DNA of 64,000 nucleotides from Erwinia sp. 198 (GCF_003937915.1 NZ_RHUM01000016.1:1-64000); one strand, 5' to 3'; numbered from the stretch's first letter, positions 1 through 13,366 are shown. Numbers and translations are program-made. Notes: generated by a model from the sequence alone, not told the origin.

Positions 1-117
1 CAAGTGTAAAACGTCATAATGAATTTCATTATGTGTTCACTCTTAAGACTTGATATTTTTTGCGTCCGGAGACGCTGATATCAATCCTGCGAGTGCCCAC
101 ACAGATTGTCTGATAAA

Positions 118-129
118 TTGTTAAAGAGC
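118..129 (-). promoter_or_regulatory. rrn boxA antitermination site
   Basis: The minus strand reads GCTCTTTAACAA, the core of the rrn boxA that nucleates the NusB-NusE antitermination complex. It lies between P2 and the 16S gene, as expected. Confidence 0.9.
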
Positions 130-169
130 GTTGCGGTAAGCGCCTTGGCGACTTACTGCGAGGTGGCGT

Positions 170-197
170 ATCTTACGCTTTCCTCCCTCAGAGTCAA
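170..197 (-). promoter_or_regulatory. rrn P2 promoter
   Basis: On the minus strand TTGACT (192-197) and TAAGAT (170-175) lie 16 bp apart, about 120 bp downstream of P1. This is the standard position of the weaker, more constant second rrn promoter. Confidence 0.85.
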
Positions 198-290
198 CCT
201 CTTTTTCAGAAGTTTTTCTCCGGCGGTTCAGTTTCCTGAACCTCCTGAGCCGCTGGCCCGTAAGCCGTTGTGCCGTCTCAGTGGTTGCGC

Positions 291-318
291 ATTATAGGGA
301 GTTCTCGACGGCTGACAA
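291..318 (-). promoter_or_regulatory. rrn P1 promoter
   Basis: On the minus strand TTGTCA (313-318) and TATAAT (291-296) are separated by 16 bp, the spacing typical of rrn P1, followed by the GC-rich GCGC discriminator expected for growth-rate and ppGpp control. The A/T-rich bases 319-372 upstream could hold an UP element and Fis sites, but I did not identify individual sites. Confidence 0.9.
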
Positions 319-373
319 GCGTTTATTACAAATAAATGAACGACAGCCGTATTTTTCAACAAAGCGTCCGTTT

Positions 374-910
374 TTACTCCACATTGCCTGATAAAGCGGC
401 AAATTCATGGGCAAAACGCGTTACCTGCTCCCAGTCGGTATACTCCACTTCTTTACTGGCATCCGTTTCGCCGCCGGTCATGCGCATAATCAGCTGGATC
501 ATAAAGCGGTCGAAGAAACCGTAACGCGGATAGCGCAGCGCGCCCGCAAATACGGCGCAGCAATCTGGCTGCCACGGCGAGTTCAGCAGGAACTTACGCG
601 TGTAGGCGTTCGTCTGCGGCGTACGCTTCTCCGGCTTGCGCGCAGTCAGGTTAACCGAGAAGAATCCCGAAGGCCTTTTGCCGAGTTCGCTCAGGTGCTG
701 CTTAACAAACTTGTCGACCTTAGGGTGGAAGTGGCCATAGCGAATAGAAGCGCCGATCAGCACTCTGTCGTAGCAGGCCCATTCAATGTTATCCGCCTGA
801 AGGATATTGATCGTATCGCATTCCTGATGCGCTTTGAGCTGGTTAGCTATATAAGCCGCGATTTCACGAGTTTGCCCGTCGCGGCTGGAATAAAGGATAA
901 GTGCTTTCAT
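374..910 (-). CDS. hemG: Protoporphyrinogen IX dehydrogenase (menaquinone), HemG
   Basis: Flavodoxin-fold FMN enzyme that oxidises protoporphyrinogen IX to protoporphyrin IX in haem synthesis, passing electrons to respiratory quinones at the inner membrane. The 178-residue product has the N-terminal FMN loop ([11 protein letters not shown], residues 7-17), the GASIRYGH motif and the [12 protein letters not shown] stretch within the insertion that separates HemG from ordinary flavodoxins. ATG 910 matches the E. coli start; an in-frame TTG at 919 is less likely. It follows trkH by 15 nt and ends the pepQ-yigZ-trkH-hemG run, next to the rRNA operon as in E. coli. Confidence 0.95.
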   Translation of the reverse strand: MKALILYSSRDGQTREIAAYIANQLKAHQECDTINILQADNIEWACYDRVLIGASIRYGHFHPKVDKFVKQHLSELGKRPSGFFSVNLTARKPEKRTPQTNAYTRKFLLNSPWQPDCCAVFAGALRYPRYGFFDRFMIQLIMRMTGGETDASKEVEYTDWEQVTRFAHEFAALSGNVE

Positions 911-925
911 AAGATCCAACTTTTA

Positions 926-2377
926 TTATTCGCGCCAGAAGGTTGGCGTAAACAGAACCAACAGCGTGAAGACTTCAAGACGACCAAACAGCATTGTCAG
1001 AATCAAAATCCATTTCGCCGTATCATTCATAGTAGTGAAGTTATCCGCTACTACCCCTAAGCCCGGCCCCAGATTGTTCAGCGTTGCGGCGACGGCGGCA
1101 AAGGCTGAAAAATCATCCACGCCCGTGGCGATAATGGCCAGCATGCTCAGCAGGAACACCAGTGCGTAGGCAGAAAAGAATCCCCATACCGCTTCCAGTA
1201 TTCTTTCCGGCAGCGCTCGCTGTCCCAGCTTAATAGTGTAAACGGCATTAGGATGCACCAGCCGCTTCAGTTCGCGAGATCCCTGTTTGAACAGCAGCAG
1301 GATGCGGATTACCTTCAGGCCGCCGCCGGTCGATCCCGCACAGCCGCCGATAAAAGCGGAACAAAGTAACAGCACCGGTAAGAAGAGCGGCCAACGGGCG
1401 ATACTGTCCGTGGTGAAACCTGCCGTCGTCGCCATGGAAACGACCTGGAAAAAAGCCTGGTTCAGCGTCTGCAGCCCGCTTTGATAGACATTGTGCGCCC
1501 AAAGCACCAGCGTACAGATAATGACCAGCGTAAACTGCACGCCGATAAACATGCGGAATTCCGGGTCGCGCCAGTAAACACGCAAATTACGTCCGCTGAG
1601 CAGCGTAAAATGCAGACCGTAGTTACAGCCAGAAATCAGCAGGAATATGGCAATAATGCTGTTAATGGTCGGGCTGTGAAAATAGCCGATACTGGCGTCA
1701 TGCGTGGAAAAGCCGCCGATAGCTATAGTAGAAAAGCTGTGGCCGATGGCGTCAAACAGTGGCATCCCGGCCAGCCAGAGGGCCAGCGCGCAAATGACGG
1801 TTAACAACACGTAGATCAGCCAGAGCGTTTTCGCCGTTTCGGCAATTCGGGGCCGCATCTTGTTATCTTTCAGCGGGCCTGGCATCTCCGCGCGGTAAAG
1901 CTGCATCCCGCCGACGCCCAGAATAGGCAGGATAGCCACCGCCAGCACGATGATCCCCATCCCGCCCAGCCATTGCAGCATTTGCCGGTAGAACAGGATG
2001 GCTTTGGGTAGCGAATCCAGCCCCACCAGCGTCGTGGCACCCGTGGTGGTGAGGCCGGAGAAAGATTCAAAGAACGCGTCGGTCAGCGACAGGTTGGGAT
2101 GTTCGGCAAAGATAAAGGGCATCGCCCCGACGCTGCCCAGCACCGTCCAGAACAGCACGACGATCAAAAAACCTTCTCGCGGCTTCAGCTCGCTTTTCTG
2201 CTTGCGGTTCGGCCACCACAGCAGCGAGCCGATCAGTAACGCCATAAAGAAGGTTTGAGTAAAGGCTCGTCCGGCGCCGTCACGGTAGATTAGCGCCACC
2301 AGGCCCGGCACGATCATGGTGCCCGAAAACAAAATGACCAGTAAACCCACGATGCGGGTGATGGCACGAAAATGCAT
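926..2377 (-). CDS. trkH: Trk potassium uptake channel subunit TrkH
   Basis: Inner-membrane pore subunit of the Trk K+ uptake system, which works with peripheral TrkA and is driven by the membrane potential. The 483 residues equal the E. coli length. Many hydrophobic segments alternate with glycine-rich selectivity-filter loops, such as TTTGATTLVG in the first pore repeat and GGCAGSTGGGLKVIR in a later one, as expected for four M1-P-M2 repeats. It sits 26 nt after yigZ and just before hemG, an operon-like arrangement. Confidence 0.95.
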   Translation of the reverse strand: MHFRAITRIVGLLVILFSGTMIVPGLVALIYRDGAGRAFTQTFFMALLIGSLLWWPNRKQKSELKPREGFLIVVLFWTVLGSVGAMPFIFAEHPNLSLTDAFFESFSGLTTTGATTLVGLDSLPKAILFYRQMLQWLGGMGIIVLAVAILPILGVGGMQLYRAEMPGPLKDNKMRPRIAETAKTLWLIYVLLTVICALALWLAGMPLFDAIGHSFSTIAIGGFSTHDASIGYFHSPTINSIIAIFLLISGCNYGLHFTLLSGRNLRVYWRDPEFRMFIGVQFTLVIICTLVLWAHNVYQSGLQTLNQAFFQVVSMATTAGFTTDSIARWPLFLPVLLLCSAFIGGCAGSTGGGLKVIRILLLFKQGSRELKRLVHPNAVYTIKLGQRALPERILEAVWGFFSAYALVFLLSMLAIIATGVDDFSAFAAVAATLNNLGPGLGVVADNFTTMNDTAKWILILTMLFGRLEVFTLLVLFTPTFWRE

Positions 2378-2403
2378 GTAGCCTTTCCTTTCCTGACAAG
2401 GTG

Positions 2404-3015
2404 TTAGTCGGTCGGGGCCAGATGGAGCGCCCCTCTGCTGAAATCGGTGAGGTTGCGCGTGAAGCCTGCGACCTGCGCATGGGGCAGCGCCAGCGTCAGC
2501 GAGACGCGCTGTAAAAACTCGCTGTGCAGCAGCTGACCGTTAAAACGGGCGACCATCCTTTCTATTTCCGCCAGCTGCGCGTAGTCGCAAACCAGCGTAA
2601 AGGTCAGCATGGGCACCTTCCGCGCACGAGGCAGCAATTTCAATGCCTGCTGCACGCCGCCGCCGTAAGCCTTAACCAGCCCGCCGGTGCCCAACTGTAT
2701 ACCGCCGTAATAGCGCACCACTACTGCCGTTATCTCGCCAACGCCGCTGCCCATCAGCTGGGCCAGCATCGGTTTGCCCGCCGTGCCGGAAGGCTCGCCG
2801 TCATCCGAGAAACCCAGCTGCTGCGAATCGTCAGGCGCACCCGCTACCCAGGCCCAGCAGTGATGTCGGGCGGCAGGATGCTCGCTTTTCACCTGCTGTA
2901 CAAAAGCGCGCGCCGCCTCCACGCCTTCGGTATGCGCCAGCAGCGTGATAAAGCGGCTTTTTTTTATTTCCTCGCTAAAGCTGAAGGTTTCAGCGGGGAT
3001 CTCCCAGGCGTCCAT
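2404..3015 (-). CDS. yigZ: IMPACT-family protein YigZ
   Basis: Member of the UPF0029/IMPACT family, two-domain proteins of unsettled function; eukaryotic relatives modulate Gcn2. The 203-residue product shows the family core DDGEPSGTAGKPML and the VVVRYYGGIQLGTGG strand-loop, followed by a small C-terminal ferredoxin-like domain. The ATG overlaps the pepQ TAA by one base (TAATG), suggesting translational coupling. The assignment is firm as a family member; no biochemical role can be read from the sequence. Confidence 0.93.
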   Translation of the reverse strand: MDAWEIPAETFSFSEEIKKSRFITLLAHTEGVEAARAFVQQVKSEHPAARHHCWAWVAGAPDDSQQLGFSDDGEPSGTAGKPMLAQLMGSGVGEITAVVVRYYGGIQLGTGGLVKAYGGGVQQALKLLPRARKVPMLTFTLVCDYAQLAEIERMVARFNGQLLHSEFLQRVSLTLALPHAQVAGFTRNLTDFSRGALHLAPTD

Positions 3016-4346
3016 TAATCCAGCTTCAGATCCCGGGTCATGTTTTCCACGCCCTGCTCATGGATCACCACGTTATCTTCGATGCGGATACCGCCGTAAG
3101 GCTTCAGCGCCTCAATGCGCGCCCAGTCGAAGTGCTGGCTGAACCTGCCTTCGCGCCACGGCGCGAGTAGCGACTCGATAAAGTAGATGCCGGGTTCAAT
3201 CGTCAGCACCATGCGCGGTTCAAGGATGCGCGTACAGCGTAAAAAAGGATACTGCTGCGGCGCGGCCAGATGGGTGCCGCTGTCATCCTGCATAAAGCCA
3301 GCGACGTCATGCACCTGTAGCCCAAGCGGATGACCCACGCCGTGCGGCATAAACGGCCCGGTAAGATTTTCCGCCACCATCGCTTCTTCGCTCAGCCCTT
3401 TGACCAGCTGGTGTTTCAGCAGCAGTTTTGCCAGCCGCTGATGCATCTGCTGATGGTAGTCGGTATAGCGCACGCCCGCCTTCAGCGTGGCAATCAGCGC
3501 CAGCTCTTCTTCATTCATATCCTGAATAAGCGTCGCATAGTCGCTGGCGGGATCGTAAGCGTAGCTGCGCGTCAGATCCGCTGCATAACCGTTATATTCC
3601 GTGCCTGCATCCAGTAGAAAGCTGCGCGGCTGTTCCGGCGGCAATTGATCAAGCTTAGTGTAGTGCAGCACGGCGGCATGTTCGTTCAGCGCGACGATAT
3701 TGCCGTAAGGCACGTCGATATCGCGATGGCCGGTAGCGCTGAGGTAAGCAATATTGATATCGAACTCGCTCATGCCGGAAAGGAAGGCTTCCTTCGCTGC
3801 GCGATGACCGATCACCGCCGTCTTTTGCGCTTCGCGCAGGCAGTAAAGTTCGTAATCGGTTTTATAAGAGCGATGATAATGCAGGAAGTCGATCACCCCT
3901 TTTGGGTTGATCGCGGCGGCGTTGATGCCAAGCTGAGCGGCACGCTGCGGCACCGGGCCGATATAGGCAACGTTTTCACGGTTTGTCGGCAACAGCTGGC
4001 CGATTTCATCCGCTTTTTTCAGCGCCGTAATCTCCATGCCGTCCGTCCAGAAGCTTTGCGGCAGCGGCTCGACGTTGTGCCAGTAATCCACCGGCGAATA
4101 AAACCAGAGCTTCGGCTTGTTGACGCCGTCGACCCACAGCCAGCAGTTGGGCACGGTGGTCACCGGCAGCCAGGCTTTAAACTGCGGGTTTACTTTGAAA
4201 GGGTAGTCGTGGTCATCCAGAAAAACCGTCAGCAGTTCGCCGGAATGGATCAGCATGGCATCCAGCTTAAAGCGGGCCAGCACCTGCTGCGCGCGCGCCT
4301 GTAGCGTCTTCAGATGCTCATGATAAAGGGCGCTCAACGAGTCCAT
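3015..4346 (-). CDS. pepQ: Xaa-Pro dipeptidase PepQ
   Basis: Cytoplasmic M24B metallopeptidase that hydrolyses dipeptides with C-terminal proline. The 443 residues equal the E. coli length when started at ATG 4346, which has a strong GGAGGT ribosome site; an in-frame start 21 nt upstream is less likely. Dinuclear-metal ligands are visible in order: the two Asp of [17 protein letters not shown], His of [13 protein letters not shown], Glu of IEPGIYF and Glu of GIRIEDN. It heads the leftward run and is divergent from fadB. Confidence 0.95.
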   Translation of the reverse strand: MDSLSALYHEHLKTLQARAQQVLARFKLDAMLIHSGELLTVFLDDHDYPFKVNPQFKAWLPVTTVPNCWLWVDGVNKPKLWFYSPVDYWHNVEPLPQSFWTDGMEITALKKADEIGQLLPTNRENVAYIGPVPQRAAQLGINAAAINPKGVIDFLHYHRSYKTDYELYCLREAQKTAVIGHRAAKEAFLSGMSEFDINIAYLSATGHRDIDVPYGNIVALNEHAAVLHYTKLDQLPPEQPRSFLLDAGTEYNGYAADLTRSYAYDPASDYATLIQDMNEEELALIATLKAGVRYTDYHQQMHQRLAKLLLKHQLVKGLSEEAMVAENLTGPFMPHGVGHPLGLQVHDVAGFMQDDSGTHLAAPQQYPFLRCTRILEPRMVLTIEPGIYFIESLLAPWREGRFSQHFDWARIEALKPYGGIRIEDNVVIHEQGVENMTRDLKLD

Positions 4347-4420
4347 CACTTTACCTCCGTTAATCACGTAATCAGGCGCATCTTAGCACGGCGAGATCGT
4401 TTTGCCGCGCCTGTGATCTT

Positions 4421-4453
4421 GTTTGCAAATAAGCAAACTCTCGTTTGCAAATA
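4421..4453. repeat. Direct repeat GTTTGCAAATA before fadB
   Basis: GTTTGCAAATA occurs at 4421-4431 and again at 4443-4453, 22 bp apart. The first copy is also one arm of an inverted pair, GTTTGC and GCAAAC (4421-4438). It lies between the pepQ and fadB starts and upstream of the FadR site, so it may overlap either promoter. I cannot assign a protein to it. Confidence 0.5.
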
Positions 4454-4480
4454 ATTAACATCAACTCCACACTCTCGATC

Positions 4481-4497
4481 ATCTGGTATGACCAGAT
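4481..4497 (+). promoter_or_regulatory. FadR operator of fadBA
   Basis: ATCTGGTATGACCAGAT is a perfect 17-bp palindrome matching the FadR operator pattern (CTGGT-N3-ACCAG) and the known E. coli fadBA operator at nearly every base. It lies 28 nt before the fadB ATG, so FadR should repress fadBA until long-chain acyl-CoA releases it. Confidence 0.92.
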
Positions 4498-4525
4498 CCC
4501 TTTAGCGCGGCAGCAGGAGAGAAGA

Positions 4526-7883
<3,358 letters not shown>

Positions 7884-7886
7884 TGC

Positions 7887-7912
7887 AGCCGCCCGTGACG
7901 GGCGGCTTTTTT
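7887..7912 (+). terminator. Intrinsic terminator of fadBA
   Basis: A perfect 9-bp stem, AGCCGCCCG and CGGGCGGCT, with a 3-nt loop is followed by a run of T. It starts 4 nt after the fadA stop and separates fadBA from the convergent fre. Confidence 0.92.
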
Positions 7913-7928
7913 ACGCTATCTTGCCGGC

Positions 7929-8630
7929 TCAGATAAAGGCGAAGGCGTCGCCAAACATCTGTTCAGCTTTCGCCTCGCGCTCGGCGCAGAAGCGTTCGCG
8001 CGCGATTTTCGCCATTTCAAAACGGCCCGCGATATAGATCTCGTACTCGGCCAGGCTGCGGTGGTCGTTCATGACCGCCGTCAGCACGGTGCCGCTACGC
8101 CCTTTCCAGCCCGGCTCAGGCTGTTCCACCACCGGGATCACCTTCAGGTTCGGGTGCTTCACCGCCAGCGCTTCCAGTTCGTCCATATCATAGAGGTGCT
8201 TGAGTTCACGGCCGCCCCAGTAAATTTCGATATGGCGCTCCGGCCGCTGTGCCAGCGCGGTCAGCAGGATAGAACGAGCGTAGGAAAAGCCCGTACCGCC
8301 CGCAATCAGGATCAGCGGACGGTCGCTCTCTTCACGCAGCCACGCATCGCCGTGCGGAATATCCACGGTAATGCTGCGCTGCTCCTGGATCCGTTCCATC
8401 ACTGCCATCGCGTAGAGATTGAGTTCCGAAGCGCCAATATGCAGCTCAATAATCTCTTTTTCCATCGGCGTGGAAGCCAGCGAGAACGGGCGTTTGTCGC
8501 GCTCGTCCATCACTACCATCAGATACTGACCGGCCCGAAAGCTGAAATCGGCTTCCGGCACCATACGGACTCGGTAAACGGTATCGGTTATCGCCTCTAC
8601 CGAGATCACTTTACAGCTTAACGTTGTCAT
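7929..8630 (-). CDS. fre: NAD(P)H-flavin reductase Fre
   Basis: Cytoplasmic enzyme that reduces free FMN, FAD or riboflavin with NAD(P)H and supplies reduced flavin to other proteins; it is linked genetically to UbiD through the flavin-prenyl cofactor pathway. The 233 residues equal the E. coli length. The flavin-binding KRPFSLAS motif is near residue 46, the nucleotide-binding [10 protein letters not shown] near 111, and the conserved end GDAFAFI is present. It lies just downstream of ubiD on the same strand, with a 21-nt gap. Confidence 0.95.
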   Translation of the reverse strand: MTTLSCKVISVEAITDTVYRVRMVPEADFSFRAGQYLMVVMDERDKRPFSLASTPMEKEIIELHIGASELNLYAMAVMERIQEQRSITVDIPHGDAWLREESDRPLILIAGGTGFSYARSILLTALAQRPERHIEIYWGGRELKHLYDMDELEALAVKHPNLKVIPVVEQPEPGWKGRSGTVLTAVMNDHRSLAEYEIYIAGRFEMAKIARERFCAEREAKAEQMFGDAFAFI

Positions 8631-8651
8631 GCGTTCCCTCTGTCGGGTCGA

Positions 8652-10154
8652 TTATTTGCCGGGCGCGTTTTTGCGCGTGGGCGACTCACTGAAGATGCCT
8701 AACTCGTCCCATATGGCATCAATGCGCGCGATGACGGCGGGATCTTTGCGAATAGGGCGGCCCCATTCGCGCTGGGTTTCTCCGGGCCACTTGTTGGTGG
8801 CGTCCAGGCCCATTTTAGAGCCTAACCCGGAAACCGGCGAAGCGAAATCCAGATAGTCGATAGGCGTGTTCTCTACCAGCACCGTATCCCTGGCCGGATC
8901 CATCCGGGTCGTAATGGCCCAGATAACGTCGTTCCAGTCGCGCGCGTTCACATCGTCGTCACATACGATAACAAACTTAGTGTACATAAACTGGCGCAAA
9001 AATGACCAAACGCCCATCATTACCCGTTTGGCATGGCCTGCGTACTGCTTTTTCATGGTCACTACCGCCAGACGATAGGAACAGCCTTCCGGCGGCAGAT
9101 AAAAATCGACGATCTCCGGGAACTGCTTTTGCAGGATCGGCACGAAGACTTCGTTCAGCGCCACGCCAAGCACGGCAGGCTCATCCGGCGGACGCCCGGT
9201 ATAGGTGGAATGATAGATGGCGTCGCGGCGCTGCGTAATGTGCGTTACGGTAAACACCGGGAAGTTATCGACTTCATTATAGTAGCCGGTATGGTCACCG
9301 TACGGCCCTTCCGGTGCCACTTCGCCCGCCTCGATATAGCCTTCCAGCACGATTTCCGCGCTGGCGGGCACTTCCAGATCGTTGGAGACGCACTTCACGA
9401 CTTCGGTTTTGGTGCCGCGCAGCAGTCCCGCAAAAGCATATTCAGAAAGCGTATCGGGAACCGGCGTGACCGCGCCCAAAATGGTGGCGGGATCGGCGCC
9501 CAGCGCGACGGAGACCGGGAAGCGCTCGCCGGGATGCTGCTGCGTCCATTCCTGGAAATCCAGCGCGCCGCCGCGATGCGACAGCCAGCGCATAATTAGT
9601 TTGTTCTTACCAATAACCTGCTGGCGGTAGATGCCGAGGTTCTGCCGCTCTTTGTGCGGGCCGCGCGTAACCGTCAGGCCCCAGGTGATCAGCGGCGCGG
9701 CATCTTCCGGCCAGCACTTCATCACCGGAATGCGGCTCAGATCGACTTCATCACCCTGCCAGATTTGCTGCTGGCACGGCGCGTCGCGCAGGCGCTTCGT
9801 CGGCATATTCAGCACCTGCTTCCACTGCGGCATTTTGTCGAAAAAGTCGCGAAAACCGCGCGGCGGTTCCGGCTCTTTCAAAAAGGCGAGCAGGCGGCCC
9901 ACTTCACGCAGCGCCTTCACGTCTTCCTGGCCCATACCCAGCGCAACGCGATCCGGCGTACCGAAAAGGTTGCACAGCACCGGCATATCATAGCCTTTGG
10001 GGTTTTCAAACAGCAGCGCCGGCCCGCCGGCTCGCAGGGTGCGATCGGCAATTTCGGTCATTTCAAGATCGGGATCGATCTCTTGCTTAATGCGTTTTAA
10101 TTCCCCGCGCTGCTCCAGCAGGGAAAGGAAGTCGCGTAGGTCGTGGTATTTCAT
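8652..10154 (-). CDS. ubiD: 3-octaprenyl-4-hydroxybenzoate decarboxylase UbiD
   Basis: Prenyl-FMN-dependent decarboxylase of ubiquinone synthesis, which removes the carboxyl group of 3-octaprenyl-4-hydroxybenzoate. The 500 residues fit the family (E. coli 497). The N-terminal [20 protein letters not shown] start and the central [11 protein letters not shown] segment are typical of UbiD, the latter near the prFMN and metal site. It is divergent from rfaH across about 290 bp and is followed by fre. Confidence 0.96.
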   Translation of the reverse strand: MKYHDLRDFLSLLEQRGELKRIKQEIDPDLEMTEIADRTLRAGGPALLFENPKGYDMPVLCNLFGTPDRVALGMGQEDVKALREVGRLLAFLKEPEPPRGFRDFFDKMPQWKQVLNMPTKRLRDAPCQQQIWQGDEVDLSRIPVMKCWPEDAAPLITWGLTVTRGPHKERQNLGIYRQQVIGKNKLIMRWLSHRGGALDFQEWTQQHPGERFPVSVALGADPATILGAVTPVPDTLSEYAFAGLLRGTKTEVVKCVSNDLEVPASAEIVLEGYIEAGEVAPEGPYGDHTGYYNEVDNFPVFTVTHITQRRDAIYHSTYTGRPPDEPAVLGVALNEVFVPILQKQFPEIVDFYLPPEGCSYRLAVVTMKKQYAGHAKRVMMGVWSFLRQFMYTKFVIVCDDDVNARDWNDVIWAITTRMDPARDTVLVENTPIDYLDFASPVSGLGSKMGLDATNKWPGETQREWGRPIRKDPAVIARIDAIWDELGIFSESPTRKNAPGK

Positions 10155-10444
10155 GACTTCTCATCAATACGGTCAGTGAATCGGCCATTATAGGGAGGAT
10201 TAAGCTCTCGTGCTTAGTTTTTCGCGGCAGGTGGTCGGCGCGCTCACGCTGCGCCGGCCAAAAATTTTTTCTTCCGGCATGCCGACTCACCAACCGATCC
10301 GCTGATAACTGCAGTTAATAAGCTTTATGCTTAACGCTATCCGTTCATTCATCGCGATTTCAGGCGCCTTCTGGCCTGCATGTTGCTATAACTATCACGC
10401 TATTTTTGTTATTCTTAGCGACCCTGTAATTGCAAAGTGACGTT

Positions 10445-10933
10445 ATGGAATCCTGGTATTTACTTTATTGCAAACGTGGCCAGCTTACCCGCGCGAAAGA
10501 ACATCTTGAGCGCCAGGCGGTGCATTGTCTCAGCCCCATAATTGCCTTAGAGAAACTGGTGCGCGGCAAGCGTACTCAGGTAAATGAGCCGCTGTTCCCG
10601 AACTACCTTTTTATTGAGTTCGATCCGGAAGCGATTCATACCACGACCATCAGCGCCACGCGCGGCGTCAGCCATTTCGTTCGCTTCGGCAATCTGCCCG
10701 CGACCGTGCCGCAGGACGTGATTGAAGCGCTGCAAACGCAGGCGACGGTGACGCTGCCTGCGCCGACGCTACCGCAGCCCGGCGACAGAGTATTGATTAC
10801 CGCTGGCGCTTTCGAAGGCCTGAAAGCAATTTTTACCGAACCGGACGGCGAGGCGCGTTCTATGCTGCTGCTTAACCTGCTGAATAAGCAGATCTTCCGC
10901 AGCCTGGACAATCGGCAGTTCCAGAAACTCTGA
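10445..10933 (+). CDS. rfaH: Transcription antiterminator RfaH
   Basis: NusG paralogue recruited at ops elements to suppress polarity in long operons such as LPS core, capsule and conjugation genes. The 162 residues equal the E. coli length when started at ATG 10445; an in-frame TTG 15 nt upstream is ignored. The N-terminal NGN domain ([20 protein letters not shown]) is followed by a KOW-type C-terminal domain beginning near [13 protein letters not shown]. The stop is only 2 nt from the convergent tatD stop, leaving no room for a terminator. The roughly 290-bp upstream region must hold promoters for both ubiD and rfaH; I could not choose boxes with confidence. Confidence 0.95.
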   Translation: MESWYLLYCKRGQLTRAKEHLERQAVHCLSPIIALEKLVRGKRTQVNEPLFPNYLFIEFDPEAIHTTTISATRGVSHFVRFGNLPATVPQDVIEALQTQATVTLPAPTLPQPGDRVLITAGAFEGLKAIFTEPDGEARSMLLLNLLNKQIFRSLDNRQFQKL

Positions 10934-10935
10934 GG

Positions 10936-11724
10936 CTACTGCGCGTTCAGGCGGAAAAGCGCTCGCGCATTGCTGTCGCACTGCTGCCCCAGCATAGCCG
11001 CCTCTTCGCCGCGCAACAGCGCAACCTGCTCCACGATATGCGGCAGAAAGCACGGCTCGTTACGTCGCGATGCGGGGCGGGGACGCATGTCACGCGGCAG
11101 CAAATAAGGCGCATCCGTTTCCAGCAGCAGCCTGTCAGCAGGAATAAGCGGCATCAGCTCGCGCAGTTCAAGTCCGCGACGTTCATCGCACACCCAGCCC
11201 GTAATGCCGATATAAAGCCCGGCGGCCAGACAGGCTTCCAGCTCGGATTTGCTGCCGGTAAAACAGTGTATAACCGCGCCGGGCAGCTTTGGCAGCCAGG
11301 GCGTCAGGGTAGAAAGAAAGCGATCGTGCGCTTCGCGACAGTGCAGAAAAACGGGCAGCTGCAGATCGGCCGCCAGCTCAAGCTGAGCATTGAAGGCGTA
11401 AGCCTGCTGTTCCGGCCCGCAGATGTTGCGGTTGAAATCCAGCCCGCACTCGCCAATCGCTGCCACCTCCGGGCTTTCCGCCAGCCTTCTTAAGGTGGCG
11501 GCCGTTTCCGCTGACCATTCGCTGGCGTGATGCGGATGAACGCCTGCCGTAGCCCAACAGTAGCCGGGACGACGTTTCGCCAGGCTCTGCGCCTGCTGGC
11601 TCTCCAGCGCATTGGTGCCGGTAATCAGAATGCCGGTGACGCCCGCGTCAACGGCGCGTTTTACAACCTTGTCACGATCTTTGGCGAACTGCGTGCTGGT
11701 CAGATTGACCCCAATATCAAACAT
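10936..11724 (-). CDS. tatD: 3'-5' ssDNA/RNA exonuclease TatD
   Basis: TatD-family TIM-barrel metallonuclease, active on single-stranded DNA and RNA; despite the name it is not needed for Tat export. The 262 residues fit the family (E. coli 260). Metal-ligand motifs are [36 protein letters not shown] and [12 protein letters not shown] 11724 gives [10 protein letters not shown], as in E. coli; a TTG at 11736 is less likely. It is last of tatABCD but is separated from tatC by a hairpin. Confidence 0.94.
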   Translation of the reverse strand: MFDIGVNLTSTQFAKDRDKVVKRAVDAGVTGILITGTNALESQQAQSLAKRRPGYCWATAGVHPHHASEWSAETAATLRRLAESPEVAAIGECGLDFNRNICGPEQQAYAFNAQLELAADLQLPVFLHCREAHDRFLSTLTPWLPKLPGAVIHCFTGSKSELEACLAAGLYIGITGWVCDERRGLELRELMPLIPADRLLLETDAPYLLPRDMRPRPASRRNEPCFLPHIVEQVALLRGEEAAMLGQQCDSNARALFRLNAQ

Positions 11725-11741
11725 AGCGTGTTCCAAACAGT

Positions 11742-11768
11742 AACCGCCCTTACGGGCGGTTATTTTTT
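11742..11768 (+). terminator. Hairpin between tatC and tatD with a plus-strand T run
   Basis: An 8-bp perfect stem, AACCGCCC and GGGCGGTT, with loop TTAC is followed on the plus strand by ATTTTTT. It looks like an intrinsic terminator for rightward transcription, antisense to tatD. In the tat direction the T run lies before the stem, so it should not terminate tatABCD fully, though it could act as an RNA stabiliser or attenuator. Confidence 0.6.
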
Positions 11769-11789
11769 AATGTGGGCAGGCCTTCGCGG

Positions 11790-12539
11790 CTACTCCGTCT
11801 CCTGGTCGCTCTCTTCCCGACGTAATCCGGTATAGAAACGTGAGAAGAACACGCCGACCTCAAACAGGCAGTACATCGGAATGGCCAGCAGCGTCTGGGA
11901 AAGCACATCCGGCGGCGTCAACAGCATACCTACGATAAAAGCGCCGACCAGAACATAAGGCCGCTTGGCCTTCAGTTCCTCCGGCGTGGTCACGCCGGTC
12001 CAGCACAGCAGCACGATAGCAATCGGCACTTCAAAAGAGACGCCGAACGCCATAAACAACGCCATCACGAAATCGAGATAGTTATTGATATCGGTAGCTA
12101 TCTGCACACCGTGCGGCGCGGTTTTAGCAAAAAAACCAAAGGCCAACGGGAAGACAACAAAGTAGGCGAAAGCCATCCCTATATAGAATAGGAATGAACT
12201 GGAAATCAGCAGCGGCACCACCAGCCTGCGTTCGTGGCGGTAAAGCGCGGGCGCGATAAAGGCCCAGATTTGGTAAAGGATCACCGGTACCGCAAGGAAG
12301 ACGGAAACGATCATGGTCAGCTTGACCGGCGCGAAAAAAGGCGAAGCCACGTCGGTCGCGATCATGCTGGCACCGGCCGGCATCTGTTCGATTAGCGGCG
12401 CGGAAACCATCTGATAAATATCGTTGGAAAAGTACGCCAGGCAAAGGAAAATCGCCACCACGGCGATAATGCAGTTCAGCAGGCGCTTACGCAGCTCAAT
12501 CAGATGGCTGATAAGCGGTTGGGTATCTTCAACAGCCAT
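11790..12539 (-). CDS. tatC: Sec-independent translocase subunit TatC
   Basis: Six-helix inner-membrane receptor of the twin-arginine pathway that binds the RR signal peptide together with TatB. The 249 residues match the family. The cytoplasmic N-terminus has the conserved [13 protein letters not shown] segment, and the first loop carries PFFAPVKLT and the [11 protein letters not shown] region typical of TatC. It follows tatB by 2 nt in the tatABC run. Confidence 0.95.
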   Translation of the reverse strand: MAVEDTQPLISHLIELRKRLLNCIIAVVAIFLCLAYFSNDIYQMVSAPLIEQMPAGASMIATDVASPFFAPVKLTMIVSVFLAVPVILYQIWAFIAPALYRHERRLVVPLLISSSFLFYIGMAFAYFVVFPLAFGFFAKTAPHGVQIATDINNYLDFVMALFMAFGVSFEVPIAIVLLCWTGVTTPEELKAKRPYVLVGAFIVGMLLTPPDVLSQTLLAIPMYCLFEVGVFFSRFYTGLRREESDQETE

Positions 12540-12541
12540 GT

Positions 12542-13363
12542 TTAGCGTTCATCCGGTTGGGTGGTGGAAACAGGCGCACGGCTGGAAAGCGTCGGCGCTT
12601 CGTCTTTAACGACCTTTGGCTTTTCAGGCGCGGCGGCTGGCGCAGTATTCGACACGGCATCCGCTTTTCCGGCGGCGGTTTCATAAGGCGCGCTGGCAGC
12701 GGCTGGCGCTTCAGCGGCCCTGGCCGTCGCGGATTTTGCTACAGCCGCATCGCTTGCGGCAGGGGAAACAGATTCAGCGACCTCAGCTATACCGCTTGCA
12801 GCAGACGAAGCTGGCTCAGCGACGCGAACCGTAGCGGAGTGCGCTGCTGCCCTGTCGCTCGCCGCAGGCGAAACATGCACCACTGGCGCATGTTGTTCCT
12901 GCTGCGCAGCAGGCTGTGCCGCTGCACTGGTTGCTGCCTCTGGCGCCTGCGCTGGCGCGCTGGCCTGATGATCGGCTGCGGCAGGCGTCACGCCTTCATG
13001 AGAATCCTCGGCGTTTTTCACCAGCGGATTGTGGATCGTGTTAGCTTCGTCGTCCGCTTTTTCGTTCTCGCCCAGATAGGTACGCTTCATGGATTCCGCC
13101 GACTGCTTCAGCTCTTCCATTGAGGCTTTCAGCTCCGGCGACAGGCTGTTCTTACTGGCCTCTTCCACTTTTTTCAGGCTATCCTGCAGCTCCTGAAGTT
13201 TCAGCTCCTGCGCCAGTTCGTTTTGCACATTAGCCGCCAGCGAGCGTAACGCACGGATCCAGCCGACCACGGTTTTTACCGCGACCGGCAAACGCTGCGG
13301 ACCCAGCACTACCAGCCCGATAATAAACACCAGAATCAGTTCACTAAAACCTATGTCGAACAC
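12542..13363 (-). CDS. tatB: Sec-independent translocase subunit TatB, with a long Ala-rich tail
   Basis: Single-span membrane protein that forms the substrate-receptor complex with TatC. Residues 1-20 are the transmembrane helix ([20 protein letters not shown]), followed by GP and the amphipathic helix. At 273 residues it is about 100 longer than E. coli TatB (171). The extra length is an Ala/Pro/Ser-rich C-terminal tail from about residue 125, containing a near-duplicated 19-residue block (165-183 and 200-218, both starting SPAASD and ending AE). The functional N-terminal half is normal; the tail is probably disordered. Confidence 0.94.
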   Translation of the reverse strand: MFDIGFSELILVFIIGLVVLGPQRLPVAVKTVVGWIRALRSLAANVQNELAQELKLQELQDSLKKVEEASKNSLSPELKASMEELKQSAESMKRTYLGENEKADDEANTIHNPLVKNAEDSHEGVTPAAADHQASAPAQAPEAATSAAAQPAAQQEQHAPVVHVSPAASDRAAAHSATVRVAEPASSAASGIAEVAESVSPAASDAAVAKSATARAAEAPAAASAPYETAAGKADAVSNTAPAAAPEKPKVVKDEAPTLSSRAPVSTTQPDER

Positions 13364-13366
13364 GGC

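Larger units (their letters stand above)
1..284 (-). other. 5' leader of an rRNA operon; 16S gene begins just off the left edge
   Basis: Read on the minus strand this stretch closely matches the enterobacterial rrn leader as I know it: tandem promoters, boxA, the following conserved CAGACAATCTGTGTGGGCAC block (about 92-111), and an AAGAGTGAACAC block near 32-43. The mature 16S start is not reached, so the gene begins a short way left of position 1. In E. coli the operon next to hemG is rrnA, so the same operon is likely here by synteny. No protein gene is supported in 1-373. Confidence 0.9.

Noticed and set aside
106-297. 63-residue ORF over the rRNA leader
   Set aside because: It lies antisense to the rrn promoters and boxA, has no ribosome site and no recognisable similarity.
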